From Pannonibacter sp051860505 (GTDB lineage Bacteria; Pseudomonadota; Alphaproteobacteria; Rhizobiales; Stappiaceae), in contig NZ_JBHYDX010000004.1 in assembly GCF_051860505.1 (NCBI RefSeq), positions 62,001-126,000 on the forward strand: 64,000 bases of DNA, written 5' to 3'. Made by a program: the position numbers and the translations under genes. Shown here one piece after another: positions 8,308 through 17,599 of this stretch. The notes under the pieces were generated by a model. That model had not been told where the DNA came from. It searched no databases and worked only from the letters and a program-made list of their open reading frames with translations. Positions within the stretch are counted from its first letter, which is position 1; every line of letters begins with the position of its first letter.

Positions 8308-11300
8308 TTACTCGCCGGAATGGGCGAGCAGCGAGGCGTTGCCGCCGGAAGCTGCGGTGTTGATCGACACCACCTGCTCCAGCGCAAAGCGCTGCAGATA
8401 GGCCGGGCCGCCTGCCTTCGGGCCGGTGCCGGAGAGCCCGGAGCCGCCGAAGGGCTGCGTGCCGACGACCGCGCCGATGGTGTTGCGGTTGACGTAGACG
8501 TTGCCGACCGACAGGCGGTCGACGACGCGCTTCACCGTCGCGTCGATGCGGCTGTGCACGCCGAGGGTCAGGCCGTAGCCGGTGGCCGCAATGCTGTCGA
8601 GCATGGCGTCAAAGTCCTTGGCCTTGTAGCGCACCACATGCAGCACCGGGCCGAAGACCTCGCGGGTGAGGTCTTCCGGACGGTCCAGCACCACGATATG
8701 CGGGGCAACATAGGTCCCGCCGGACAGCGCGCCACCCGGCAGCTTGCCGGCAAACTTGACGCGGCCGAGCTTGTCCATCTGGGAGAGGTGCGACAGGATG
8801 TTGTCGCGCGCCTCGGCGTCGATCACCGGACCGACATCCGTCGTCGTCAGGCGCGGATCGCCCAGTTCCAGCTCCTTGGCCGCACCCTCGATCATCTCGA
8901 TCAGATGATCGGCAACGTCTTCCTGCAGATAGACAAGGCGCAGGGCCGAGCAGCGCTGGCCAGCCGAGCGGAAGGCCGAGGTGACAACATCGTCGCAGAC
9001 CTGCTCCGGCAGTGCCGTTGCGTCCACCAGCATGGCGTTGATGCCGCCGGTCTCGGCGATCAGCGGCACGATGGGCCCACGCTTGGTGGCAAGTGCGCCG
9101 TTGATCGCCCAGGCGGTCTCGGTCGAGCCGGTGAAGGCGACACCGCCGACATGCGGGTGACCGGTGAGCGCAGCGCCGACACGGCCGTCGCCGGGCACGA
9201 ACACCAGCGCGTCTTCCGGCACACCGGCCTCATGCAGCATCTTCACTGCCTCGAAGGCGACAAGCGGCGTCTGCTCTGCCGGCTTGGCGACCACGGCGTT
9301 GCCGGCGACGAGCGCTGCAGCCACCTGACCAAGGAAGATGGCCAGCGGGAAGTTCCAGGGCGAGATGCAGACGAAGACGCCGCGGCCGCGCAGGCGGTAG
9401 CGGTTTTCCTCGCCGGTCGGCCCCGGCATCAGCCGGCCTTCGCCGAACAGGCCCCGGGCCTCGGCGGCGTAGTAGCGGCAGAAGTCCACCGCCTCGCGGA
9501 TCTCGGCAATGCCGTCCGAGAGCGTCTTGCCGGCTTCCACAGCCAGCAGCGTCATCAGGCGGTCGCGCTTGGCTTCCATGAGGTCAGCCATTTTTTCCAG
9601 CGCGGCGGCGCGGGTTTCGACCGGGGTGCGCGACCAGCTTTCAAAGCCCTTGGCGGCAACAACCATCGCGGAGGAGGCGAGGGACACATCGGCCTCGATC
9701 ACTTCCCCGACGACCAGGCTGCCGTCGATGGGCGAGCGCAGCGGACGGGCAGCGCCGGTGGCCTCGTGGCCGGGAACCAGCGGGCGGGCCGTGCCGGCCG
9801 GCAGGCCGACAGCCGCCATGCCGGCCAGGAGCTGCTGGCGCTCGGCTGCATGGCCGAGTTCAAGGCCGGCAGAGTTGGCGCGCGAGCTGCCGTAAAGGCC
9901 TTCGGGGCGCGGGATGGAACCGTTGCGGGCGCGGTCGCCCCCTTCGAGGATATCACCAGGACGTTGCAGCATCTGACCCACCGGGATGGAAGCATCTCCG
10001 ACAATGGAGACGAAGGAAGAATTGGCGCCGTTCTCGAGCAGACGCCGGACGAGATAGGCGAGGAGATCCTTGTGGCCGCCGACCGGCGCATAGACGCGGC
10101 AGGGGAAGGCGTCGCGCTCGACCACGGACTTGTAGAGGCTCTCGCCCATGCCATGCAGGCGCTGGAACTCGTAGCCGCCCTGGTTGCCGGCCATTTCCTG
10201 GATCTGGGCAACGGTAAGGGCGTTGTGCGTGGCAAACTGCGGGTAGAGCACATCGCGCGCGGCCAGCATGCGGCGGGCGCAGACGAGATAGGACAGGTCC
10301 GTCGCCGCCTTGCGGGAGAAGACCGGATAGTCGGCAAGGCCGCGCTCCTGCGCGCGCTTCACTTCCGTGTCCCAGTAGGCGCCCTTGACGAGGCGCACCA
10401 TCAGGCGGCGGTTGTGCAGGCGGGCCAGATCAATCAGCCAGTCGATGACCTCGCGGCCGCGCTTCTGGTAGGCCTGGACCGCGAGGCCGAACCCGTCCCA
10501 GCCATCCAGCACCGGATGCGCGACGATGGCGGCGATAAGGTCGAGCGAGATCTCGAGCCGGTCGGCCTCTTCCGCATCGATGGTGAAGTTGAGATTGTAG
10601 CCGCGGGCCATCTTCACGAGGTCCAGCACCTTCGGCAGCAACTCGGTCTCGACGCGCTTGCCCTTGGTCGCCTCATAGCGCGGATGCAGGGCCGACAGTT
10701 TGACGGAGATGCCCGGGCGGTCCGGCAGCGGCTTGTCGCCTGCTGCCTTGCCGATGGCTTCGATGGCCGCCGCATAGGAGCGGAAATAGCGGTCAGCGTC
10801 GTCTTGGGTGCGGGCCCCTTCGCCCAGCATGTCATAGGAGAAACGGTAGCCCTTCGGCTCCTGGCCGCTGGCGCGCGACAGGGCCTTGGAAATCGTCTCG
10901 CCCAGAACGAACTGGTGGCCCAGCAGGCGCATCGCCTGCTTGGTCGCGGTGCGCACGGCCGGCATGCCGAGGCGCTTGACCAGCGAGGCGAGGATCGTGT
11001 CCGGCGTATCGCCCGGGTGCAGCAGGCGCGAGGTAACACCAAGCGCCCAGGACGACGCCGACACCAGCCAGGTGTCGGATTTCATGCCGTCGCCTTCGCC
11101 AAACTTGGCGGCGGCCAGCTTGTCCTCGATCAGCTTGTCGGCGGTCGCCGCATCCGGCACGCGCAGCAGTGCCTCGGCCAGCACCATCATGGCAAGGCCC
11201 TCGCGGGTGGTCAGGCCAAACTCGCGCATGAAATCCTCGACACCGCCGAGGCCTGAGCGCGTGGCACGCATGGTCTGGATGTAGTCGGTGGCCTTGGCGT

Positions 11301-11427
11301 CGATACGGGATTCGGCATCCGGCGACAGCCGCGTTTCGGCCAGCATGCGCTTGACCAGATCGGCGTCCTCCGGCGCGAAGTCAGCACGGAACGGGGGGGT
11401 GGAATCGAGAGCGCTTGCCGTAGTCAC
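8308..11427 (-). CDS. putA: Bifunctional proline dehydrogenase / L-glutamate gamma-semialdehyde dehydrogenase
   Basis: Oxidises proline to glutamate in two steps with substrate channelling: FAD-dependent proline dehydrogenase (about residues 150-480), then NAD-dependent P5C dehydrogenase (about 560-1000). The aldehyde dehydrogenase half shows PWNFPLAIF, VAFTGSTETA, LIAETGG and the nucleophile C826 in GQRCSA. At 1039 residues it is a short PutA without the N-terminal ribbon-helix-helix DNA-binding domain of E. coli PutA, so it cannot repress itself. That fits the divergent Lrp-type putR 129 bases away. Probably membrane-associated through quinone reduction (family knowledge). Confidence 0.96.
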   Translation of the reverse strand: MTTASALDSTPPFRADFAPEDADLVKRMLAETRLSPDAESRIDAKATDYIQTMRATRSGLGGVEDFMREFGLTTREGLAMMVLAEALLRVPDAATADKLIEDKLAAAKFGEGDGMKSDTWLVSASSWALGVTSRLLHPGDTPDTILASLVKRLGMPAVRTATKQAMRLLGHQFVLGETISKALSRASGQEPKGYRFSYDMLGEGARTQDDADRYFRSYAAAIEAIGKAAGDKPLPDRPGISVKLSALHPRYEATKGKRVETELLPKVLDLVKMARGYNLNFTIDAEEADRLEISLDLIAAIVAHPVLDGWDGFGLAVQAYQKRGREVIDWLIDLARLHNRRLMVRLVKGAYWDTEVKRAQERGLADYPVFSRKAATDLSYLVCARRMLAARDVLYPQFATHNALTVAQIQEMAGNQGGYEFQRLHGMGESLYKSVVERDAFPCRVYAPVGGHKDLLAYLVRRLLENGANSSFVSIVGDASIPVGQMLQRPGDILEGGDRARNGSIPRPEGLYGSSRANSAGLELGHAAERQQLLAGMAAVGLPAGTARPLVPGHEATGAARPLRSPIDGSLVVGEVIEADVSLASSAMVVAAKGFESWSRTPVETRAAALEKMADLMEAKRDRLMTLLAVEAGKTLSDGIAEIREAVDFCRYYAAEARGLFGEGRLMPGPTGEENRYRLRGRGVFVCISPWNFPLAIFLGQVAAALVAGNAVVAKPAEQTPLVAFEAVKMLHEAGVPEDALVFVPGDGRVGAALTGHPHVGGVAFTGSTETAWAINGALATKRGPIVPLIAETGGINAMLVDATALPEQVCDDVVTSAFRSAGQRCSALRLVYLQEDVADHLIEMIEGAAKELELGDPRLTTTDVGPVIDAEARDNILSHLSQMDKLGRVKFAGKLPGGALSGGTYVAPHIVVLDRPEDLTREVFGPVLHVVRYKAKDFDAMLDSIAATGYGLTLGVHSRIDATVKRVVDRLSVGNVYVNRNTIGAVVGTQPFGGSGLSGTGPKAGGPAYLQRFALEQVVSINTAASGGNASLLAHSGE

Positions 11428-11503
11428 GAGACGTTACTCCGCTTCCGCCGCAGGACGCGGCGAGGACCTGATTTTCCGCGAAGATATCAGCGTAGGCGCC
11501 TTC

Positions 11504-11537
11504 TTTTCCGGGTATTTTTGACGTAAAATCCGGGAAA
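11504..11537. promoter_or_regulatory. Candidate PutR operator in the putA-putR divergent promoter
   Basis: An imperfect dyad, TTTTCCGGGTATTTT at 11504-11518 facing AAAATCCGGGAAA at 11525-11537. TCCGGG is also directly repeated 22 bp apart (11507, 11529), i.e. on one helix face. AT-rich imperfect dyads near the target promoter are typical of Lrp/AsnC regulators; assignment to PutR is inference. Confidence 0.5.
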
Positions 11538-11556
11538 TCTAATTTTTGAGGTGGTC

Positions 11557-12030
11557 ATGACTGAAGATTCCACGGATCTGGACCGGATCGACCGCAAGAT
11601 CCTCGGAGTGCTGCAGACCGACGGCCGCATCACCACCACCGATCTGGCTGACAAGGTTGGCTTGTCCTCGACGGCGACGGCCGACCGGATGAAACGCCTG
11701 ATCCGCGACGGCTACATCCTGCGCTTCACGGCGGAGCTGAATCCGCAGAAGCTGAACCTGTCGCTGCTGGTCTTCGTCGAGGTCAAGCTGGACAAGACGA
11801 CGGCGGACGTATTCGACGCTTTCGCCGCCGCCGTCTCGCGCTCTCCGGAGGTGCTGGAATGCCATATGGTGGCCGGCGGCTTCGATTATCTGGTGAAGAG
11901 CCGCGTGCGGGACATGACGCATTATCGGCAGTTTCTCGCCGAGGTGATCCTCAACCTGCCCGGCGTGCGCGAAACCCACACCTATGCGGTGATGGAGGAC
12001 GTGAAGGACACGCATGTGCTTCCCATCTGA
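11557..12030 (+). CDS. putR: Lrp/AsnC-family regulator of proline catabolism
   Basis: 157-residue DNA-binding regulator. An N-terminal winged helix-turn-helix (DRIDRKILGVLQTDGRITTTDLADKVGLSSTA, split here as about residues 8-40) is followed by the RAM/AsnC ligand-binding domain with HMVAGGFDYLVKSRV (about 105-120). The ATG at 11557 has GAGG five bases upstream; the in-frame GTG at 11551 is less likely. It is divergent from putA, as in Agrobacterium and Rhodobacter, where PutR activates putA in response to proline. Confidence 0.9.
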   Translation: MTEDSTDLDRIDRKILGVLQTDGRITTTDLADKVGLSSTATADRMKRLIRDGYILRFTAELNPQKLNLSLLVFVEVKLDKTTADVFDAFAAAVSRSPEVLECHMVAGGFDYLVKSRVRDMTHYRQFLAEVILNLPGVRETHTYAVMEDVKDTHVLPI

Positions 12031-12133
12031 GCGCGCCCATGTCAGCGTCACGGAGCTGTGTGTTGACCGTCATCGCAGCGGCACGGCACCAAGGCCGATA
12101 GCCAAGTTGAGAAGAGTTCCGGGAGTTGTTTCG

Positions 12134-13363
12134 ATGCAGGTGATCCGCCGCCGGTTTTTGCAGGGTCTTGCCACCATCTCGCTTGTGGCCGTTCTGGCAA
12201 CGGGCCCGACCCTTGCTGCCGAGCCGGCAGACTGGGCCGGCATCAAGGATGCCGCAAAGGGCCAGACCGTCTATTTCCACGCCTGGGGCGGCGAGCCGCG
12301 CATCAACGCCTATATCGACTGGGTCGCCGGCGAGCTAAAGCAGCAGTATGGCGTGACCCTGGAGCACGTGAAGGTCGATGACACCGCCAATGTGGTCGCG
12401 CGGGTTCTGGCCGAGAAGACCGCCGGCAAGACCAGCGGCGGCGCGGTTGATCTCGTCTGGATCAATGGCGAGAACTTCGCGGCCATGAAGCGCGAAGGCC
12501 TGCTGCAGACCGAGGCCTGGGCCGAACGCCTGCCAAACTGGGCGCTGGTCGATGTCGAGGGCAAGCCGACGGTGCGCAAGGACTTCACCGTCTCCACCGA
12601 TGGCCTCGAAAGCCCTTGGGGCATGGCGAAGCTGGTGTTCATGCATGACAGCGCAAGACTGGCCGAACCGCCGGCCTCGCTCCAGGCGCTGGCTGATTTT
12701 GCCAAGGCGAACCCGGGACGCTTCACCTATCCTCAGCCACCCAACTTCCATGGCTCGACCTTCCTGAAACAGGCCTTGACCGACCTGATCGACGATCCCG
12801 CGCGGCTGCAGCAGCCGGTCGACCCGGCCCGTTTCGAGGCCGATACGGCCGCGCTCTTCGCCTGGCTCGATGCCCTGCACCCGAACCTGTGGCGTGGCGG
12901 CAAGGCCTTCCCGCAGTCCGTTGCGGCCCTTCGGCAGTTGCTGGCCGATGGCGAGATCGACATCGCCTTCAGCTTCAACCCCGGCGACGCCTCGGCCGCG
13001 ATAGCCGCAGGTGAGCTGCCGGATACGGTCCGCAGTTTCGTCTTTGCTGGCGGCACCATCGGCAACAGTCACTTCGTCGCCATTCCCTTCAATGCAAACG
13101 CCCCGGCCGCTGCCAAGGTGCTCGCCAATTTCCTGCTGTCGCCCGAGGCGCAGGCACGCAAGGAAGATCCGGCGATCTGGGGCGATCCGACGGTGCTGAA
13201 TGTCGCCGCGCTTGCCGACGCCGACAAGGCACGCTTCGCCGCCATTGATCTTGGAAAGGCTGGACTGTCTCCGTCCGCCCTCGGCCCGACGCTCCCTGAG
13301 CCGCATCCAAGCTGGATGGAGGCGCTGGAGGCCGCCTGGGCCAAGCGCTACGGCGCGCAATGA
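12134..13363 (+). CDS. YnjB-like ABC transporter substrate-binding protein with Tat-like signal
   Basis: Periplasmic binding protein of 409 residues, first gene of a three-gene ABC importer. The N-terminus MQVIRRRFLQGL carries a twin-arginine-like RRxFL motif, a hydrophobic stretch and an AxA site (TLAAEPA), suggesting Tat export of a folded protein. The mature part (VYFHAWGGEPRINAYIDWV, PWGMAKLVFMHD) resembles E. coli YnjB (COG4134), related to the thiamine/iron-type group. The ATG at 12134 has GGAG eight bases upstream; an earlier in-frame ATG at 12014 overlaps putR and is rejected. The substrate is unknown. Confidence 0.8.
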   Translation: MQVIRRRFLQGLATISLVAVLATGPTLAAEPADWAGIKDAAKGQTVYFHAWGGEPRINAYIDWVAGELKQQYGVTLEHVKVDDTANVVARVLAEKTAGKTSGGAVDLVWINGENFAAMKREGLLQTEAWAERLPNWALVDVEGKPTVRKDFTVSTDGLESPWGMAKLVFMHDSARLAEPPASLQALADFAKANPGRFTYPQPPNFHGSTFLKQALTDLIDDPARLQQPVDPARFEADTAALFAWLDALHPNLWRGGKAFPQSVAALRQLLADGEIDIAFSFNPGDASAAIAAGELPDTVRSFVFAGGTIGNSHFVAIPFNANAPAAAKVLANFLLSPEAQARKEDPAIWGDPTVLNVAALADADKARFAAIDLGKAGLSPSALGPTLPEPHPSWMEALEAAWAKRYGAQ

Positions 13364-13367
13364 GCCA

Positions 13368-15080
13368 GTGACCTTGAAACCGGCGGCTTGTCGTCCTGCA
13401 ACTCTGGCAATTGCGGTGTTCCTGGTGATGCCGGTTGCCGCAGGCCTCATCGGGACCGCCCTGCCGGCACTTGGCTATTTGCCAGCCGCCGGAGCCAGGG
13501 AGATGTCGCTGGCGCCAGTGTCCATGCTGATGGAAACACCGGGTCTCAGCCGTTCGGTTTTCCTCAGCCTCGGCAGTGGTCTTGCCGCCACAGCCCTGTC
13601 ACTGCTGCTGGTGTTCCTGTTGCTTGCGGGGTGGATGAACAGCCCTGTTTTTACAGTTTTGCGCCGGTTGCTGGCGCCACTTCTGTCCGTTCCCCATGCC
13701 GCAGCAGCTCTTGGTCTTGCGCTCGTGATTGCGCCGTCCGGCCTGCTGGTGCGTCTGGCCGCGCCTTTCAGTCCGGCGCTCGACCGCCCCCCGGACTGGT
13801 TGATCCTGCAGGATCCATTCGCCCTGTCCTTGACGCTCGGCCTTGTTCTGAAGGAAGTGCCGTTTCTGCTGCTGATGGCGCTGGCCGCACTGCATCAGGT
13901 CGCTGCCTTGCCGCGCGTGCGGCTGGCAGAAAGCCTTGGCTATGGCCGCATCGCTGCCTTTATTTATGCCGTTGCCCCGTCGCTCTACCGGCAAATGCGG
14001 CTGCCGGTGCTGGCCGTTTTGGCTTTTTCGACGTCTGTCGTGGACATGGCGCTGATCCTCGGCCCGGGTCTGCCGGCAACCCTGTCCGTTCGTGTTGCCG
14101 GCTGGATGGGAGATCCGGATCTTGCGATCCGCATGAAAGGCGCGGCAGGAGCTCTGCTGCAGCTCGGGGTCAGTGGTCTAGCCGTGCTCGTCTGGATCTC
14201 CGCTGAGCGGCTGGCCGGCTTTCTGGTTCGGCACATGGCAACTGGCGGTCGCCGCCTGGCGTCCGACCGGACCGTGCGCGCGCTGAGCCTTGTCTGGATC
14301 TACATCCTCGTGGTTCTTGCCGTTGCCTCGCTGTGTGTCCTTGGCCTGTGGTCGGTCTCGGGAACCTGGCATTATCCTGACGTTCTTCCGCGCAGATGGA
14401 CCGTGCAGCCATGGCTTCAGGCCGGTTCCGATCTGATCAAATCAGTCTCCACGACCTTGTTTCTCGGGCTGTCAGTCAGTCTGGTGGCAGCTGTCGTTGT
14501 CGTGGCAATGTTGCAGGAGGGCGCTCGGACTCGCGGGCAACCGGTGCTTGGCCATGGTGGTGCCTGGATGTCGGCGCTGGTGTTCCTGCCACTTCTCGTG
14601 CCGCAAGTGGCCTTCCTGTTTGGCTTGCAGGTGCTGTTCCTGCAGGCTGGCCTGGACGGCAGCTGGTGGGCCGTTGCCGTGTCGCATCTGGTGTTTGTTT
14701 TGCCCTATGTCATCCTGTCACTTTCAGGCCCCTGGGCGGCGCTCGATCCGCGCTATCGGCAATTGGCGCTGAGCCTTGGTGCAAGTGAAGCCAAGGTGTT
14801 CTGGCGCATCCGCCTGCCGCTGATGCTCCCCGCGCTTGCCACGGCTGTCGCGCTCGGCCTGGCGGTGTCCGTCAGCCAGTATCTGCCGACGCTGCTGGTG
14901 GGCGGTGGCCGGGTGGTGACGGTCACCACCGAGGCGGTGGCTCTGGCCAGTGGTGGCAGCAGACCGCTGATCGCGGTTCATGCACTGGCGCAAATCCTCC
15001 TGCCCTTCGCCGGCTTTGCCGTGGCAGCTCTCCTGCCGCGCCTGGTGGTGCCTCGGCTCTATTCCGGGACGTTTTCATGA
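13368..15080 (+). CDS. YnjC-like ABC transporter permease (two fused membrane halves)
   Basis: About 570 residues with roughly twelve hydrophobic segments in two homologous halves. Each half has an EAA-type loop: ESLGYGRIAAFIYAVAPSLY and, near the C-terminus, LGASEAKVFWRIRLPLMLP. Fused double permeases of this kind are typical of the YnjC/ThiP group. The start is uncertain: the frame is open upstream, but the GTG at 13368, four bases past the binding-protein stop, fits operon spacing best. The stop overlaps the ATPase start (ATGA). Confidence 0.82.
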   Translation: MTLKPAACRPATLAIAVFLVMPVAAGLIGTALPALGYLPAAGAREMSLAPVSMLMETPGLSRSVFLSLGSGLAATALSLLLVFLLLAGWMNSPVFTVLRRLLAPLLSVPHAAAALGLALVIAPSGLLVRLAAPFSPALDRPPDWLILQDPFALSLTLGLVLKEVPFLLLMALAALHQVAALPRVRLAESLGYGRIAAFIYAVAPSLYRQMRLPVLAVLAFSTSVVDMALILGPGLPATLSVRVAGWMGDPDLAIRMKGAAGALLQLGVSGLAVLVWISAERLAGFLVRHMATGGRRLASDRTVRALSLVWIYILVVLAVASLCVLGLWSVSGTWHYPDVLPRRWTVQPWLQAGSDLIKSVSTTLFLGLSVSLVAAVVVVAMLQEGARTRGQPVLGHGGAWMSALVFLPLLVPQVAFLFGLQVLFLQAGLDGSWWAVAVSHLVFVLPYVILSLSGPWAALDPRYRQLALSLGASEAKVFWRIRLPLMLPALATAVALGLAVSVSQYLPTLLVGGGRVVTVTTEAVALASGGSRPLIAVHALAQILLPFAGFAVAALLPRLVVPRLYSGTFS

Positions 15081-15775
15081 GCCCTGCGCGCCCCTCTACC
15101 GGCTTGTCCCTGCAATCGTTGCAGCTCCGGCTCAACGGACGCGTTCTGGTGTCACTCGACGCACAGGTCGCACCTGGCTCGGTGCTCACGGTGATGGGAA
15201 TGTCGGGCAGCGGCAAGTCGAGCCTGCTGGCAGCGCTTGCCGGCTTTGTGGCCGCGCCGTTCCAGGTCGAGGGCAGGATCATCCTGGCCGGACGCGATGT
15301 CACGCACCAGCAGCCTCAACTCCGGCGAATGGGGCTGATGTTTCAGCATCCCCTGCTGTTTCCGCATATGAGTGTCGGCGAGAACCTTTTGTTCGCCCTG
15401 CCGCAGGGCGGTTCACGCCATCAGCGACGCGAAACGGTCACGATGGCCCTGGCAGAAGCCGGACTGGACGGGTTCTTCGCGCGCCATCCGCAGACCCTGT
15501 CCGGCGGTCAGCAATCGCGGGTGGCTTTGATCCGGGTGCTGCTGTCGGCGCCGCAGGCGCTCCTGCTGGATGAGCCGTTCTCAAGCCTCGACGCCAGGAC
15601 CCGCGACACCATGCGGCACCTTGTGTTTGCGGCAGCCCGTGGAGCCGGGCTGCCTGTCGTGCTGGTCACCCACGACCCGCAGGACGCAGCGGCAGCGGGT
15701 GGAGCAATCGTCTCGCTGGACGCGAAAACGGGTTACTCGGATGCGTCGGCCGGATCGGCCTGCAGCATGCCGTAA
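15077..15775 (+). CDS. YnjD-like ABC transporter ATP-binding protein
   Basis: Cytoplasmic ATPase of the importer, 232 residues. It has Walker A GMSGSGKSS, a Q-loop (MFQHPLLFPH), the signature LSGGQQSRVAL, Walker B LLLDEPFSSLD and the H-loop VTHD. The start overlaps the permease stop by four bases, indicating translational coupling. Its 3' end overlaps the convergent bacterioferritin gene by 43 bases. Confidence 0.88.
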   Translation: MSPARPSTGLSLQSLQLRLNGRVLVSLDAQVAPGSVLTVMGMSGSGKSSLLAALAGFVAAPFQVEGRIILAGRDVTHQQPQLRRMGLMFQHPLLFPHMSVGENLLFALPQGGSRHQRRETVTMALAEAGLDGFFARHPQTLSGGQQSRVALIRVLLSAPQALLLDEPFSSLDARTRDTMRHLVFAAARGAGLPVVLVTHDPQDAAAAGGAIVSLDAKTGYSDASAGSACSMP

Positions 15776-16218
15776 CGCTCGATGCCGATGCGGGACAGCA
15801 GTTCCAGCTGGGATTCCAGAAAGTCGATATGCGCCTCTTCGTCAGCCATGAGCGTCTCGAACAGCTTCATGGTGACATAGTCGCCGGCTTCCAGGCAGAC
15901 TTCGCGCGCTTCCTTGTAGAGCGCCCGCGCGGAATACTCTCCGGCGAGGTCGCACTCGATCACTTCCTTCAGCGACTGGCCGATGCGCAAGGGATCCAGC
16001 ATCTGCAGGTTGGGATGACCTTCGAGGAAAATGATGCGGTCGATCAGCTGGTCGGCATGCTGCATCTCCTCGATGGATTCTTCCCGTTCCTTCTTGGCCA
16101 GCTTGGTGAAGCCCCAGTCGGCAAGCAGGCGATTGTGCAGCCAGTACTGATTGACGGCGGTCAACTCATGGCGCAGCGCCCGGTTGAGATATTCGATGAC
16201 TTTGACATCACCCTTCAT
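15733..16218 (-). CDS. bfr: Bacterioferritin
   Basis: Haem-containing iron-storage protein of 24 subunits, 161 residues. All ferroxidase ligands match E. coli numbering (E18, E51, H54, E94, E127, H130), and the haem ligand M52 is present. The ATG at 16218 has GGAGA upstream; the GTG just before it is ignored. It shares a strand with the bacterioferritin-associated ferredoxin 71 bases upstream, probably as one iron-controlled operon. I saw no clear Fur, Irr or RirA box upstream. Confidence 0.96.
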   Translation of the reverse strand: MKGDVKVIEYLNRALRHELTAVNQYWLHNRLLADWGFTKLAKKEREESIEEMQHADQLIDRIIFLEGHPNLQMLDPLRIGQSLKEVIECDLAGEYSARALYKEAREVCLEAGDYVTMKLFETLMADEEAHIDFLESQLELLSRIGIERYGMLQADPADASE

Positions 16219-16289
16219 CACTTTATCTCCCTCTTTTCAGCCTTTGAGATGAAGCGCCAATCGGTCGCCTCATCCAGTTTGGCGCGCTG

Positions 16290-16487
16290 TCACGTCTTGT
16301 TGTCGACTGGCATGTCGTGAATGATATCAATGACATTCGGGAAGCATCCGCCGCATCTCGGCCGGCAGCCAAGCTTGCGGAAGACAGCCCCAGGCGTCGG
16401 CAGCCGGGCGTCCGGATCCGCCCGCATCTCCTCTGCGGCTTCGCGCAGTTGCTTGTCCGACAGGACGTTGCAGGAACAGATGATCAT
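16290..16487 (-). CDS. bfd: Bacterioferritin-associated ferredoxin
   Basis: A 65-residue [2Fe-2S] protein that reduces bacterioferritin so that stored iron can be released. Cysteines C4, C6, C45 and C48 (CGGC) supply the cluster; C41 is an additional one. The loop between the two pairs is longer than in E. coli Bfd, with GCRPRCGGC as in many alphaproteobacterial members. It is placed directly before bfr. Confidence 0.9.
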   Translation of the reverse strand: MIICSCNVLSDKQLREAAEEMRADPDARLPTPGAVFRKLGCRPRCGGCFPNVIDIIHDMPVDNKT

Positions 16488-16648
16488 TGCCTTGTCGTGT
16501 TTTCCGCCGCACCGGTAAGCCGGGTCACATTTAAAGCCTAGTCTGCTCCAAGTCTGTCATGGAATCGACCGGCGGGATAAACTAAAGTTTCCGTCCAGAG
16601 TCAACTTTTGCAAGCGATGCCGCGCAGTCAGCGGCCGGAAAGCCCGTG

Positions 16649-17422
16649 ATGAGTGAACCACAGACCCAGGCCGCCCCGATCATCGACGAGCGTCCCGCCA
16701 TCGTGCTGACCGGAGCCAGCCGTGGCATCGGTCATGCGACTGTCAAGAAGTTCTCTGCCGAGGGCTGGCGCGTCATCACCTGTTCGCGCCATGCCTTCTC
16801 TACCCGCTGCCCCTGGCCGTCCGGACCGGAAGATCACATCCAGATCGATCTGTCGGATCCTGAAAACCTCGGCTACGCCGTGCAGGAAATCCGGCGCCGG
16901 CTGGAGCCGAATGGGTCGAAGCTCCACGCGCTTGTCAACAATGCCGGCATCAGCCCGAAGGACGATGGCGGCCAGCGGCTCGACAGCCTGTCGACGCCGA
17001 TGCACATCTGGCGGCACGTGTTTCAGGTCAACTTCTTTGCCCCGATCATGCTGGCCCGTGGCCTGTTCAAGGAGCTGGAAACCGCGCGAGGCTCGATCGT
17101 CAATGTGACGTCAATTGCCGGCATGCGGGTTCATCCATTTGCCGGAACGGCTTATGCGACGTCCAAGGCCGCCCTTGCAGCACTGACACGCGAGATGGCG
17201 GCTGATTTCGGCCCGCATGGCATTCGCGTCAATGCAATCGCGCCGGGCGAAATCGACACCTCGATCCTGTCTCCGGGGACGGAGAAACTGATCGACGCCA
17301 TCCCCTTGCGCCGCCTTGGTCAGCCGGACGAGGTTGCCGAGACCATCCACTTTCTGTGCACGGCGCCGTCCTCATATGTCACAGGATCAGAGATCCATAT
17401 CAACGGCGGCCAGCATGTTTAG
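16649..17422 (+). CDS. SDR-family NAD(P)-dependent oxidoreductase
   Basis: Classical short-chain dehydrogenase of 257 residues. It has the cofactor loop TGASRGIG (21-28), NNAG (97-100) and catalytic S155, Y169 and K173 (YATSK), and ends with the family's INGGQ. FabG-like in form, but no fatty-acid gene is nearby, so the substrate is open. The ATG at 16649 is preferred over the GTG at 16646. It is transcribed alone; the chemoreceptor downstream begins 177 bases later in more AT-rich DNA. Confidence 0.88.
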   Translation: MSEPQTQAAPIIDERPAIVLTGASRGIGHATVKKFSAEGWRVITCSRHAFSTRCPWPSGPEDHIQIDLSDPENLGYAVQEIRRRLEPNGSKLHALVNNAGISPKDDGGQRLDSLSTPMHIWRHVFQVNFFAPIMLARGLFKELETARGSIVNVTSIAGMRVHPFAGTAYATSKAALAALTREMAADFGPHGIRVNAIAPGEIDTSILSPGTEKLIDAIPLRRLGQPDEVAETIHFLCTAPSSYVTGSEIHINGGQHV

Positions 17423-17599
17423 TTTGGTTGGATGAAGCGAGTTTGTATCCTGCGGCGCTAATATATTGGTTGTATTTTCAAAATTGTTCCAGGCGATTTC
17501 AGGGGATATGGTTCGCGACTGCAGTATCTACCCTTCACTGAATTTTAATGCCGTTGAGTAAATTTTCTAGATAGGTGTTTTTGCGAATGAGGTGACGAG

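Noticed and set aside
8278..11256. 992-codon open frame antisense to putA
   Set aside because: High-GC codon bias produces long antisense frames; it has no family features, low-complexity composition and no ribosome site, and putA itself is certain.
16488..16648. Fur/Irr box upstream of bfd-bfr
   Set aside because: No sequence close to the known consensus motifs could be found by eye.
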